Positions 17,336 to 25,062 of a stretch of 64,000 nucleotides of DNA are shown one piece after another. Numbering within the stretch: the first letter of the stretch is position 1; each line of letters begins with the position of its first letter. The notes under the pieces are model-generated. The model made no database searches and was not told where the DNA came from. It worked only from the letters and a program-made list of their open reading frames with translations. The stretch spans positions 124,001-188,000 of the forward strand of contig JACPKY010000001.1 in the NCBI GenBank assembly GCA_016186795.1. Reading direction: 5' to 3'. Source of the DNA: Candidatus Gottesmanbacteria bacterium (GTDB lineage Bacteria; Patescibacteria; Microgenomatia; 2-02-FULL-39-11). Both the position numbers and the translations under genes were made by a program.

Positions 17336-20300
17336 TTAATAGAGTATTTTCCAGACTGTTTCATATCGCTTTTGTTGATAAAAATCAGCATAATTGCTCC
17401 TAATTGTATTCCAGTCTTTCCCATACCCGTCATACATCCAGCGGTATGTATCATACGTTTTAGGATCATTTTTTGCTAACCAATTAGTTAAAGTTTTTAA
17501 CGCCGCCTTTACCTGTGATTCTGTGGCATTGGGATCATGGAGAACTTCATATTCATCAGCAAGGTCATCGGGAAAGTTTATTCCATCGAGTAATTTTATC
17601 GCATCACTTGCGCTTCTTCCACAAAACGTTGTCGTAATCGTATTTGATCCTCCTCCAAGAAACTGAGGAGGATATCCCCTTATAATACCTGCTTTTACTT
17701 CATCGTGACTTATAAGATTGATATCAACTAATTGAATCGCATGTCCATCGTCGGTATATAAAATTAGCTCCATATCCTCAAGATCGCTCATTTTTTTCGT
17801 AATCTGAGCCTCGGTCAGTGGCCGCCTGCTGATGCCTCCTTCTAACCATTCACGTATCCCTTCCATAGGCTCTCCTCTTCCTGCCCACAGTCCCGAATGA
17901 GGCCACATGATAATACCCCCATGAACATTTACTTGATAGGTTGCTGCGTAGTGAGGAGGTTCATGAATTTCCACCTTTGGATCATAAATTACTTTATCCA
18001 ATCTTGACCCTGGACCAAATATCTCTGGATGGTTACTTGTCAAAGTTGTTGTCTTGTCAGGATAAAATCCAAATTGTGCCAGCATGTTGTCTGCCGTTGC
18101 CTTGGGGATTTTTTGGGACTCAATAATTCTTTCCCAATCCTGTGTTGTAGTAAGATTTTGAGCCTTTCCAACTTCAATTGGCACCTGAACAACGCTTGCG
18201 TTTTCTCCGTTTGCTAAAGGTTCACCGTTTGGTCCAATTGGAATCTGGACTACTTGTGCTGGTTTGGAGACAACTGAACTGGCCGGACGGGTATATTCAG
18301 GCATTCCTGTTTCCTTATTGAAACGGATATCGGATTCACTTTCTCCCTGTGGACCACTTGGAAGGTCTGGTTCTGTCTTTACAAGTTCAGCCATCCCAGT
18401 TTCCTTGTTGAAGACAAATTTCGATCCGCTGGTATTATTATTGTTTACAACCTCATCTGGTTTAAGTTCAGCCTCTTCTTCAACTTCTGGGGCTTGACTA
18501 CTTTTATCTGTAGCCTCAAAAACATCATCTTTCTTCTTCCCTTCTGGAAGAGTATTTGCTTCTTGATTTCCTTCTCCCTCTTGACTTGTTCCTCCCTCAC
18601 TTTCCGGCTCAACAGGTGAAGATTCCTCAGTAACAGGGGGTGGAGGAGGAGCAACAGGCTTTTTCACCAATTCCATCATTCCAGTCTTCTTATTGAATTG
18701 AAATGTACCGCTATCAGTTGTAATAAGTTCATCAGTACCTAGTTTCTGGGCAGGATCAACGGCAACTTCCTCATACATCCCTGTTTCTTTATTGAATACC
18801 AGAACTTTAACAGGTCCATCTGCCGGAGGGGCATTTGGTGGAACCTCTGGGGGAGACTCTTGCCCACGCATATCTTGTAATTTTTTGATATATCCAAGAT
18901 CTTCACCGGTTCTTCTCTCAAGATCTGCTAAGCGCTCTAATTGATGAATATCAATTGGTTTCACCATGATATCGGTTCGGACCGTTACGGCATCTCCCGG
19001 ACTGATACTTATACTGCCCTCAATAAGGCCTTTGTTAGCAGCATAAAACTTTCCAAAAGATTTATCCGACCATTCCGGACTATTGACAAGTTCACGCAAT
19101 TTCTGAGCATCGGAAAGGGAAATTTTCCCACGAGCAATAAATGTATCAAGGAAACTATCAAGGACCGGTTTTGCGCTTCCTGCTTCTGAGTAAAAATCTT
19201 GGGTAAATAATCCGGCATCGATCATTGCTTTTGTAACGCTACTTCCCTTCTCTACGGTGAGAGTTTTGAAAGCTGAGGCTGCAACAGATTGAGGGGCACT
19301 CAATGGTGCATTTTCTGTAACAATATTTGGTTGCAAATTCCTAGCTGCAAGATTTGCTTTTACCTCTGCCATCTGCTCTTTCATTTGGGCTTGATCGACA
19401 GCTTCGGTAACTGTCTGTCCTCCAAGCGGATTTTGATTTCCTGCTGATGCCACATTAACATGTGCGTTAACTCCCTGTGTTGGGTTCGGATTGAGGAGTG
19501 ACTGTTCTGCAACAGATGTTGTATATCCTGATGGGGTAGAAATATTTTTGCTAGTTGATAAAACATTGTATGTTGACTCTCCAAGTGCAACAGGTTTTCC
19601 CGTATCTACTACAGAAGACCCACTGTTGCCACTTGCCAAAGGATCATATTTGATTTCCGGTTCGACTACATTTTCATTTACTCTTTGAGCCTTCATGAAG
19701 GCTTGAACCTTGGCATCTCGCGCTGGATTAGGTTCAGTATCAGCTTGAGGTTTTGGAATATCATCCCCATTATGATCACCATGAGGAATAATTCCATGTG
19801 AGTCTTTTGGAAGTTGAGGAGGTTTAGGTGGAAGAGTATCATTAACAATTGTGACTCCGGCAACATTGGTGACAACTTTGCTATCTTGGACTATCTGAGG
19901 AGCATTTAGGACAGTTTGAGCAACATTGGCAACAACATCCTTGACATGCCCTGCTACTTCAACTACCTTTTTCCCAACGTCAAAAAGACCAGCTCCTGCC
20001 GCAAATGCTGCAACACCCTTTCCTGCCCCGATAAGTCCAACCCCAACTGCAGAAATAGCCCCTTCTCGTGCTGTATCTCGAAAAAATCCTCCTCGGACGC
20101 TTCTTCGTGATTTTTGCCACTCTTCTTCAAAGTCACCAACACCTTTCAAAACTCTCAGAGACTGCTTCAACAGCTTGTAGGCAGTTTCCCGGTCCTGTTG
20201 ATCGACAGCTGTAATAGTTGCTTCCCGAAGGTGGCGGATATCTCGAATGAGTTCCTTCTGAGCCGTACGGACAACAAGAGCTTCTGGAGCTTTAGAGCGG

Positions 20301-21118
20301 AGCTTTTGCCTTGCGGAAGCTAAATACTCTCGATCGAGTTGTTCTGGAGAGGAAAGAGTATGAGTCCGCGCCTGATCCAAAACTCTGTCTCGAATACCTG
20401 TTTGGTAGGCAAACTCAACAACTTTCTCCTCACCACCATGAGCTATTGACCCTGCTAGGTGTTTTACTCCATGGAAGACTTTCTCTCTTCCTGAAGCTGT
20501 AGCAGAAAGGGGCTTTTCTCTACTTCGTGCCTCCCGATGTTTCCCCACTCGCTCTTGGTAATAGCCTCTTGGTCTTTTTTGGGCAAACTGAATGGTTTCG
20601 CGAACTGCTCTGGCTGTCCCTGCACCAGCTGCAACTGCTGCAAGCGCTGCAGGACTTGTCACTGCTCCAATACCACCAGCAATACTTACTACCTTAAGTC
20701 CAAGTTCAGTCTGGGTTGCTGCTCTTGCTGCAAATCCAGCTCCCGCTGCAAGACCCGTAGTTGTAATCCATTTGCCATATTTTGTGGCCGCTAACCGTGG
20801 ATTCTCTCGAGCTAATTCTACTTCTTTTTGAAGAGTATGAACAACTTGTTCTCCGGTTCTTGTTGCAATGTGACCAGCAAGCGAAGCTACCTCACGAATA
20901 CGGCTCCTATTCACTGCTGTTTGGGCAGTTTGAGCCATTTCTTGGGTAAATTCCGGTGATCCTACTGAAAGTTCTTTCGGAGAATGAAAGAGAGAAGAAA
21001 GGGCCCTACGGGCATCGGCAACTGAACGCTCATAGCCTGCATTGAGTTGGCCAAAGCCCTGAAGAAGTACATCTCCTGGGGCATGAAAAGATGCTGTTCG
21101 TGCGTATTCTGTGTTCAT
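17336..21118 (-). CDS. 1260-residue protein with 'FNKETGM' repeats and sortase-like C-terminus
   Basis: Visible parts in order: a charged helical N-terminus; a glycine/alanine-rich hydrophobic stretch (about 120-170) and another (about 350-375) that could be membrane hairpins; a Pro/Asp-rich spacer; then four copies of a short motif (FNKETGMYEE, FNKKTGMMEL, FNKETGMAEL, FNKETGMPEY) at about residues 779, 811, 906 and 938, separated by acidic low-complexity sequence. The last 200 residues contain IMWPHSGLWAGRGE, MELILYTDDGHAIQLVDI and TITTTFCGRSASD, an order of His, strand, Cys and Arg that resembles a sortase-type barrel. A transpeptidase role is inference; the His-Cys-Arg geometry needs modelling. 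No signal peptide is seen. Confidence 0.7.
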   Translation of the reverse strand: MNTEYARTASFHAPGDVLLQGFGQLNAGYERSVADARRALSSLFHSPKELSVGSPEFTQEMAQTAQTAVNRSRIREVASLAGHIATRTGEQVVHTLQKEVELARENPRLAATKYGKWITTTGLAAGAGFAARAATQTELGLKVVSIAGGIGAVTSPAALAAVAAGAGTARAVRETIQFAQKRPRGYYQERVGKHREARSREKPLSATASGREKVFHGVKHLAGSIAHGGEEKVVEFAYQTGIRDRVLDQARTHTLSSPEQLDREYLASARQKLRSKAPEALVVRTAQKELIRDIRHLREATITAVDQQDRETAYKLLKQSLRVLKGVGDFEEEWQKSRRSVRGGFFRDTAREGAISAVGVGLIGAGKGVAAFAAGAGLFDVGKKVVEVAGHVKDVVANVAQTVLNAPQIVQDSKVVTNVAGVTIVNDTLPPKPPQLPKDSHGIIPHGDHNGDDIPKPQADTEPNPARDAKVQAFMKAQRVNENVVEPEIKYDPLASGNSGSSVVDTGKPVALGESTYNVLSTSKNISTPSGYTTSVAEQSLLNPNPTQGVNAHVNVASAGNQNPLGGQTVTEAVDQAQMKEQMAEVKANLAARNLQPNIVTENAPLSAPQSVAASAFKTLTVEKGSSVTKAMIDAGLFTQDFYSEAGSAKPVLDSFLDTFIARGKISLSDAQKLRELVNSPEWSDKSFGKFYAANKGLIEGSISISPGDAVTVRTDIMVKPIDIHQLERLADLERRTGEDLGYIKKLQDMRGQESPPEVPPNAPPADGPVKVLVFNKETGMYEEVAVDPAQKLGTDELITTDSGTFQFNKKTGMMELVKKPVAPPPPPVTEESSPVEPESEGGTSQEGEGNQEANTLPEGKKKDDVFEATDKSSQAPEVEEEAELKPDEVVNNNNTSGSKFVFNKETGMAELVKTEPDLPSGPQGESESDIRFNKETGMPEYTRPASSVVSKPAQVVQIPIGPNGEPLANGENASVVQVPIEVGKAQNLTTTQDWERIIESQKIPKATADNMLAQFGFYPDKTTTLTSNHPEIFGPGSRLDKVIYDPKVEIHEPPHYAATYQVNVHGGIIMWPHSGLWAGRGEPMEGIREWLEGGISRRPLTEAQITKKMSDLEDMELILYTDDGHAIQLVDINLISHDEVKAGIIRGYPPQFLGGGSNTITTTFCGRSASDAIKLLDGINFPDDLADEYEVLHDPNATESQVKAALKTLTNWLAKNDPKTYDTYRWMYDGYGKDWNTIRSNYADFYQQKRYETVWKILY

Positions 21119-21120
21119 AT

Positions 21121-21150
21121 TACAGAAAAGAAGCCTGTCCGGCTTCTCTA
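21121..21150 (-). promoter_or_regulatory. Hairpin plus T-run directly before the 1260-residue gene
   Basis: On the minus strand GAAGCC-GGACA-GGCTTC is followed by TTTTCT and then, a few bases later, the ATG. It could be an intrinsic terminator of upstream transcription or an attenuator controlling the giant gene. Confidence 0.4.
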
Positions 21151-21187
21151 TCTTTGGGCAGGTAACCTACTTTAATAATCTCATGAA

Positions 21188-21536
21188 TTGAAATTTGTAT
21201 CAATCATTTCTGTTATCTGTTCACTGCCTGCACTGAGCGAGCGAAGCGAGTCGAATGTGTTTTGCTCTCAACCTTCTATTTTAGAAAGCTTAGAACAAAA
21301 CCCTACTACGAAAAAAAACAATGACAAAAACTGCCACGAGATACAAAGCATCTCTGCGTTATTGTCGTGTTTTTTGAACAGGGTTTCGGTTTTGTCCGAG
21401 GAGAGGGGATTTCCCACATCGTTAGGCTTGTGGCCCGACGATTTTGTAAAATAGGGTATCCCCTCCTCCTGATTTTATTTTGTTGTGAGCCTCAGCTCAT
21501 CTGAGATTCAGCTCCACGAGCTGAGGCTTTTCTTTC
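21188..21536 (+). ncRNA. Candidate structured RNA ending in an intrinsic terminator
   Basis: The 441-bp gap between two leftward genes has no convincing coding sequence. On the plus strand a TTGAAA-17-TGTTAT promoter-like pair (21188-21216) precedes a run of nested hairpins: CACGA/TCGTG with GAGAT/ATCTC inside it, a long GAGGAG...CTCCTC stem at 21398-21468 enclosing ATCGT/ACGAT, and finally the terminator at 21489-21536. It does not match RNase P, tmRNA or SRP RNA motifs that I know. It may be an unknown RNA or only decayed repeats. Confidence 0.35.
21489..21536 (+). terminator. Intrinsic terminator
   Basis: GCCTCAGCTC pairs perfectly with GAGCTGAGGC, followed by TTTTCTTTCC. On the minus strand the same stem lies just downstream of the secreted-protein gene but lacks a good T-run. 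Confidence 0.75.
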
Positions 21537-21559
21537 CGAAAGTGCGCGCGCCGAGAGTG

Positions 21560-22447
21560 TTAGTCTCCCCAGTTGACGTTTTCGCCGTCAAAGGTGCCGG
21601 TTTCGGCGAGTGCGCCGTTAGCGCTTGCCGTGGGCTTGGGCGTGTAGACCTTGAGAATGGTGTCCGCGTCGGGCGTAATGACGAGATAGACGAGCTGTCC
21701 GTAATTCTGGGTCTCCAGACTCATCATCTTGCCATTGTCGGCGTCCGAGCGGTCAAGCACGACGTGGTAAAGATTATCAACCTTTTCCCGCATGAGGGGC
21801 GTGCGATTCAATTCAATCTCAAACTGCGCGCCGGATTTGGCGGTAATGGAATAGGCAACGCCTGATTCCACCGAGAGACCGATAACTTCTTTTCCGCCTT
21901 GAATCGCAAAGGGCAGCGCGAACGCGACGTCTTTTTCGAGCTTGAATTCGCGGATCGCGAGCTGCGCCGGTCCGATGGGCTTGGGCTGTTGCGGGGCTTC
22001 GCCGGGCACGACCTCGAGAATGAGCGTCGTCGCGACATCAGGAACGATCTGCACCGTGACTTTTCCGTTCACCTTGTACCGTAATTCGATTGGTGCAGAC
22101 TGATCCGAGATACCCACATTCTGAACCCACTTGGTGCCGTTCGTTGTCGAACCTTCAGCCAGCGGATCGGGTAAGCCGTCTTCGTAGACCGCATAGGCGG
22201 CATTGCTTTCCGACCCGAACGCAAGCTTGGTCGTCGCAGGATCAGTCTCGGTGACACTTACTTTCCACACCCCTGCGGGAAGTGAAAATTTCACCGCCTG
22301 TCCGGCTTCGAGCGTGACCTCGCTCTGAAGACCGACGACTTTCGTCAGCTCCACCGGCTCTCCAGCGAACGCGATGCCAACCGAGGCGACGAGCGCGAAC
22401 AAAGCGACGAACAACGCGAACACGAGCATACGAATGTTTTGCAACAT
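21560..22447 (-). CDS. Secreted protein of unknown function, GC-rich codons
   Basis: 295 residues. A classical signal peptide (MLQNIRMLVFALFVALFALVASVGIAFAGEP, cleavage after AFA) is followed by a beta-rich soluble domain without cysteines. The strands LEAGQAVKFSLPAGVWKVSVTET and YHVVLDRSDADNG suggest a jelly-roll or Ig-like fold, but no family is recognised. Strong GGAGG just upstream of ATG and G/C-ending codons set it apart from its AT-richer neighbours, consistent with high expression or acquisition. A long hairpin-rich leader precedes it. Confidence 0.75.
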   Translation of the reverse strand: MLQNIRMLVFALFVALFALVASVGIAFAGEPVELTKVVGLQSEVTLEAGQAVKFSLPAGVWKVSVTETDPATTKLAFGSESNAAYAVYEDGLPDPLAEGSTTNGTKWVQNVGISDQSAPIELRYKVNGKVTVQIVPDVATTLILEVVPGEAPQQPKPIGPAQLAIREFKLEKDVAFALPFAIQGGKEVIGLSVESGVAYSITAKSGAQFEIELNRTPLMREKVDNLYHVVLDRSDADNGKMMSLETQNYGQLVYLVITPDADTILKVYTPKPTASANGALAETGTFDGENVNWGD

Positions 22448-22720
22448 TTTGAGTGTCCTCCGAAGGCTAAGGTTTTTAGGCCTTGCCTGTGAATTGTGTT
22501 TGTACGAACCGATCGATAAGATACGTTTAATTTATCTTGTCGATATGCACCTCCTTTCGAATCGAATCGAAATTTTTTGCCTGGACTACGTGGCAAGAAG
22601 AGTACGAGTGTGAGGCCTTAAATAGGCAGGCGCTCGAAACTAGCCTCGTACCCTTGTCGCCGCGTAGTTCTGCATACTCTTTCCGATTTGCAACGCAAAG
22701 CGGATTAGAGGTGCAGATGC
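22448..22720 (-). promoter_or_regulatory. Long structured leader of the secreted-protein gene
   Basis: On the minus strand a near-perfect 23-bp rod (CTACG...GTACGAG with CTCGTAC...CGTAG, two mismatches plus G-T pairs) encloses a GAGGC/GCCTC stem. It is followed by an AAAGGAGGTGC site, an ATAAGATACG/CGTATCTTAT stem, and finally the functional GGAGG before ATG 22447. No promoter could be placed with confidence. Confidence 0.5.
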
Positions 22721-22812
22721 TTTAAGCATTCAGGCTGATCCAAAGGAGTAGGAAGAAGACTCTTTACTATTACACTTCATCAATTAGACAAAAACCGAAA
22801 TTTTCTGTTCCA

Positions 22813-22829
22813 TCCCGACTTAGTCGGGA
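22813..22829. repeat. 17-bp palindrome TCCCGA-N5-TCGGGA
   Basis: TCCCGACTTAGTCGGGA. Other copies with different centres are at 54548-54564, 56408-56424 and, inside leuS, 57351-57367. Confidence 0.8.
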
Positions 22830-22997
22830 CGTACGTAGTAGGGAATGTGAGGAGATTCGTCCATTAAAGCCGCCAGAGGAAGCAAACTTCCTCCTTTAGC
22901 CTCAACTTCGTGAAGCTCCAGGCTTCCCTACTACTTGTAGAGCCTCTTAAACAGGCTCTTCTCTTCCCTTCACTTGTGAAAGTGCTATACTTATCGT

Positions 22998-23076
22998 GGC
23001 TGTCAGGATCCGGATGGAAGTGGAAAGGCATTTTGGTTAAAATGTCTTCCATCCGGGTCTCGGCAGCCTCAATTTT
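22998..23076 (+). ncRNA. Candidate small RNA: single rod hairpin with own promoter
   Basis: The extended -10 box TGCTATACT (22983-22991) places a start at about 22998. From there GGCTG pairs with CAGCC (23064-23068), CCGGATGGAAG (23010-23020) with CTTCCATCCGG (23046-23056) and CATTTT with AAAATG around a four-base loop. A TCAATTTTT tail follows, so one compact rod ends as a terminator. The surrounding 22730-23391 has no credible gene. It holds further hairpins (GTAGTAGGGAA/TTCCCTACTAC, GAGGAAG/CTTCCTC, AGAGCCT/AGGCTCT). Confidence 0.45.
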
Positions 23077-23376
23077 TAGGCACGAAAAAAAGAAGTGCAT
23101 CGCTGCCTTTCCAAAGCTGCTTCCTTCTTACTTTTTCTGCCTTTCCTTTATTTTCCTGTATGTAAACGTGCCTTTCGACTTCGCTCAGGACTATAGCCCT
23201 TCCGCTTTCTGAAGAAGCCTAAGTATTTATGCTATAGGACTTAATTCAGTGCGAAAAATATAGCACACAGAAAAGTGTTTGTCAAGTCCCCAGTTTATAT
23301 TCAAAACTATCTGATATGTATAATTACTATTACTATAGGAAGATAATTTCTAAAGAACACTGAGAAGTCATTCTAA

Positions 23377-23385
23377 TGATATAAT
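23377..23385 (+). promoter_or_regulatory. Extended -10 promoter of DUF5674 operon
   Basis: TGATATAAT is a TG-n-TATAAT element ending six bases before ATG 23392, so the transcript is probably leaderless. Confidence 0.65.
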
Positions 23386-23391
23386 CACTCC

Positions 23392-23736
23392 ATGAAGGTA
23401 GTAGTCGACAGTGCACTCGCTCTTTCTGAGCTCAAGAAAATGGCGAAAGCCTCCTTTGGAACTCTTGTGAAGGTTGTGGTTGATATTGAGAAGGAAATCC
23501 TTGTGGTCGATAGTGAGCTCCATGCCGATGAAGAGGCATATCTTCTTTCCCAAGGCTCACATCAAGAGCACTTATGGGGAATTAACCTCTATCCTGACCT
23601 TCCCGAGTCTGAGTGGATAGAATTTGACTCCATGATTAACCTCCGTCCAGCTTCAGGCAATATTTCTCGAGGAGTTAACAATCCTGCAATTCGGGAAAAA
23701 ATTGTTTTTATTGTCAATAAACGTATCAAAAGATGA
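23392..23736 (+). CDS. DUF5674 family protein
   Basis: 114 residues covering the whole family. Recognisable segments are ELKKMAKASFGTLVKVVVDIEKEILVV, the HADEEAYLL motif, QEHLWGINLYPD, IEFDSMINLRP, GNISRGV and the C-terminal REKIVFIVNK. The family is common in Patescibacteria and has no known function. The conserved acidic and His residues suggest a metal or nucleotide site, but this is not established. Its stop overlaps the next start (ATGA), so the two proteins are translationally coupled and may work together. Confidence 0.9.
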   Translation: MKVVVDSALALSELKKMAKASFGTLVKVVVDIEKEILVVDSELHADEEAYLLSQGSHQEHLWGINLYPDLPESEWIEFDSMINLRPASGNISRGVNNPAIREKIVFIVNKRIKR

Positions 23737-24068
23737 CTATCTACCACAAAAAACTTGCATCTGGAGACTGGAAACAGTTATCTTTCCTAGAACAGATGGC
23801 ACATATTGGGAGCGAAGTCATTCGAGCCGTGAATTGGAAAGAGAGAAACAAAGCAATCGCCGACAAAGCTCTGGAAAGAGCCCTAGAACTTATCGACCTG
23901 ACTCGAAATACTGATAGAACGGTCTCTCAGCTGAGAGAGCTCTGTCGAGTAAGAGAGCTTCTTATTGATTTCTACTTCGGATTTGGAAATTACATCTCGT
24001 CAAAAGAAGAATGGGAGAAATACTTCTACCAAGTCACCTACGCTGCTCAACTGAAGCGACAAAAATAA
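23733..24068 (+). CDS. Small helical protein, Patescibacteria-type conserved hypothetical
   Basis: 111 residues. The pattern 'W..LSflEQMAhIGSEV.RA..W......A..A.eRALELiDLT......L.ELcRvRElliDF..G......s.....KYF.q..yA' resembles small four-helix proteins that I recall from many Patescibacteria, where they are often annotated only as hypothetical. It is all alpha with conserved Glu/Arg pairs on the helices and no membrane segment. It is coupled to the DUF5674 gene by an ATGA overlap. No function can be assigned. Confidence 0.85.
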   Translation: MTIYHKKLASGDWKQLSFLEQMAHIGSEVIRAVNWKERNKAIADKALERALELIDLTRNTDRTVSQLRELCRVRELLIDFYFGFGNYISSKEEWEKYFYQVTYAAQLKRQK

Positions 24069-24150
24069 TTTCCTCCGAACTCTTGTCTTCTTTTCATACG
24101 TGAAATTGTGATGTCTTTCACAGACAAAATAATGTATACTGAATGGTAGA

Positions 24151-24252
24151 ATGGTATTTCTGCTCGTTCTACTGGGACTTTTTACAGGTGTCGTAAGCGG
24201 ACTTATTGGTATCGGCGGCGGAGTTCTTATCGTACCAGCACATATCAAGTAA
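24151..24252 (+). pseudogene. TauE/SafE transporter remnant (first 33 codons)
   Basis: The frame reads MVFLLVLLGLFTGVVSGLIG then IGGGVLIVPAHIK and stops. G-x3-SGLIGIGGGVLIVP is the diagnostic N-terminal motif of TauE/SafE (DUF81) sulfonate and sulfite exporters, normally about 250 residues. The remaining helices are absent: the next gene is unrelated. A TATACT box lies ten bases upstream, so the fragment may still be transcribed. Confidence 0.7.
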
Positions 24253-24277
24253 ACGGCCAAAACACTTCCTTCCCTTC

Positions 24278-24305
24278 TTGACTTTTTCTTTTTCCAGTGT
24301 ATACT
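24278..24305 (+). promoter_or_regulatory. Promoter for leader and small membrane gene
   Basis: TTGACT and TATACT with 16 bp between them. The sequence CTATAGGACTTAAT at the expected start (24304-24317) is repeated exactly at 23232-23245. Confidence 0.7.
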
Positions 24306-24311
24306 ATAGGA

Positions 24312-24601
24312 CTTAATCGCTAAATGCGGAGGATGACTCTTTCATGAGGCGATTTTTTGTGGCCGGTACGATTTCACTTCGAAATTTGGCTTTGGAGAAG
24401 AAATCTCCCGCCGCTCTTTGACAAGGGTTCGGGGCTATATATCCGAAACTCCTCCCGGGAAAGGAAAAGATTTTTTTTATAAAAAAGTCTCTCCGAGTAT
24501 CCGGAGCTGGAGCTGATTTCCAACCTGAAGATCAAAAAGGTCTTTGGATTGGAGGTCAGCTTTTCGGATTTCCACCACCATCACTTTTAAGGAGGCAAAT
24601 C
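24312..24601 (+). promoter_or_regulatory. 290-nt structured leader
   Basis: Holds GGAGA-AGAAA-TCTCC, a T-rich/A-rich stem (about 24470-24490), and a rod with AGCTGA/TCAGCT, TCCAA/TTGGA and AAGATC/GGTCTT (about 24510-24565), then TTAAGGAGGCAAATC before ATG 24602. A possible 25-codon leader peptide lies inside. Confidence 0.5.
24344..24421 (+). CDS. Possible 25-residue leader peptide
   Basis: MRRFFVAGTISLRNLALEKK then SPAAL and stop TGA. A GCGGAGG site lies about ten bases upstream. It is within the long leader of the small membrane gene. No family is recognised; it could be chance. Confidence 0.25.
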   Translation: MRRFFVAGTISLRNLALEKKSPAAL

Positions 24602-24862
24602 ATGCCAGAATTTCCAGAGCTTAGCCAGCTCACCCAAGCAGTCCAAGGTTTCAACTTCACCTTGGACGACCCAATGAGAATCGTCGGAGCGGTCTTGTTC
24701 CTGCTTGGGGCGTATATCGGTTATTCTTACCGAGAGTGGCTGCCCGGTTTGATCATCGGAGCAGTAATTGCTCTCGCCGGATTGTACGCCTTTCTCGACC
24801 CGCACGGAGCCTTAAGCATACTCAATCAAATTTTCAACTGGCTCCAAGAAATGGCCCGATAA
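24602..24862 (+). CDS. Small membrane protein with two transmembrane helices
   Basis: 86 residues. An amphipathic N-terminus (MPEFPELSQLTQAVQGFNFTL) is followed by helices at about residues 27-44 (IVGAVLFLLGAYIGYSYR) and 47-66 (WLPGLIIGAVIALAGLYAFL) and a short C-terminal amphipathic helix. AAGGAGG stands six bases before ATG, the strongest type of ribosome site in the window. It is a single-gene unit with its own promoter, long leader and terminator. Function is unknown. Confidence 0.75.
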   Translation: MPEFPELSQLTQAVQGFNFTLDDPMRIVGAVLFLLGAYIGYSYREWLPGLIIGAVIALAGLYAFLDPHGALSILNQIFNWLQEMAR

Positions 24863-24887
24863 ACACACCCACCCCAACCCAAATTCC

Positions 24888-24961
24888 GGAAGGAAACGTA
24901 CACGCGTTCTCAACGCAGCTCTCAATACAGCTTTCACTCGTGTACCTTTCCTTCCATTTTC
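24888..24961 (+). terminator. Intrinsic terminator of small membrane gene
   Basis: GGAAGGAAA-c-GTACACG pairs with CGTGTAC-c-TTTCCTTCC (one C/C mismatch), followed by ATTTTCTCTG. Confidence 0.8.
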
Positions 24962-25062
24962 TCTGAGGAAAATACCTTTTCCCTGGAGAAAATGTAATCC
25001 GTATCACTCTTTTTCCTGTTGTTGGGAAACTGTGAAACTCGTATACTACGAACTATTCTTCT

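Noticed and set aside
22998..23068. SRP (4.5S) RNA, because TCAGGATCCGGATGGAAG resembles the conserved SRP loop
   Set aside because: The conserved GGAA tetraloop and asymmetric loop are not formed; the sequence is taken up by a long perfect hairpin instead.
22864..23212. Short frames in the hairpin-rich gap
   Set aside because: Frames occur on both strands over perfect stems, without ribosome sites or family features; non-coding is more likely.
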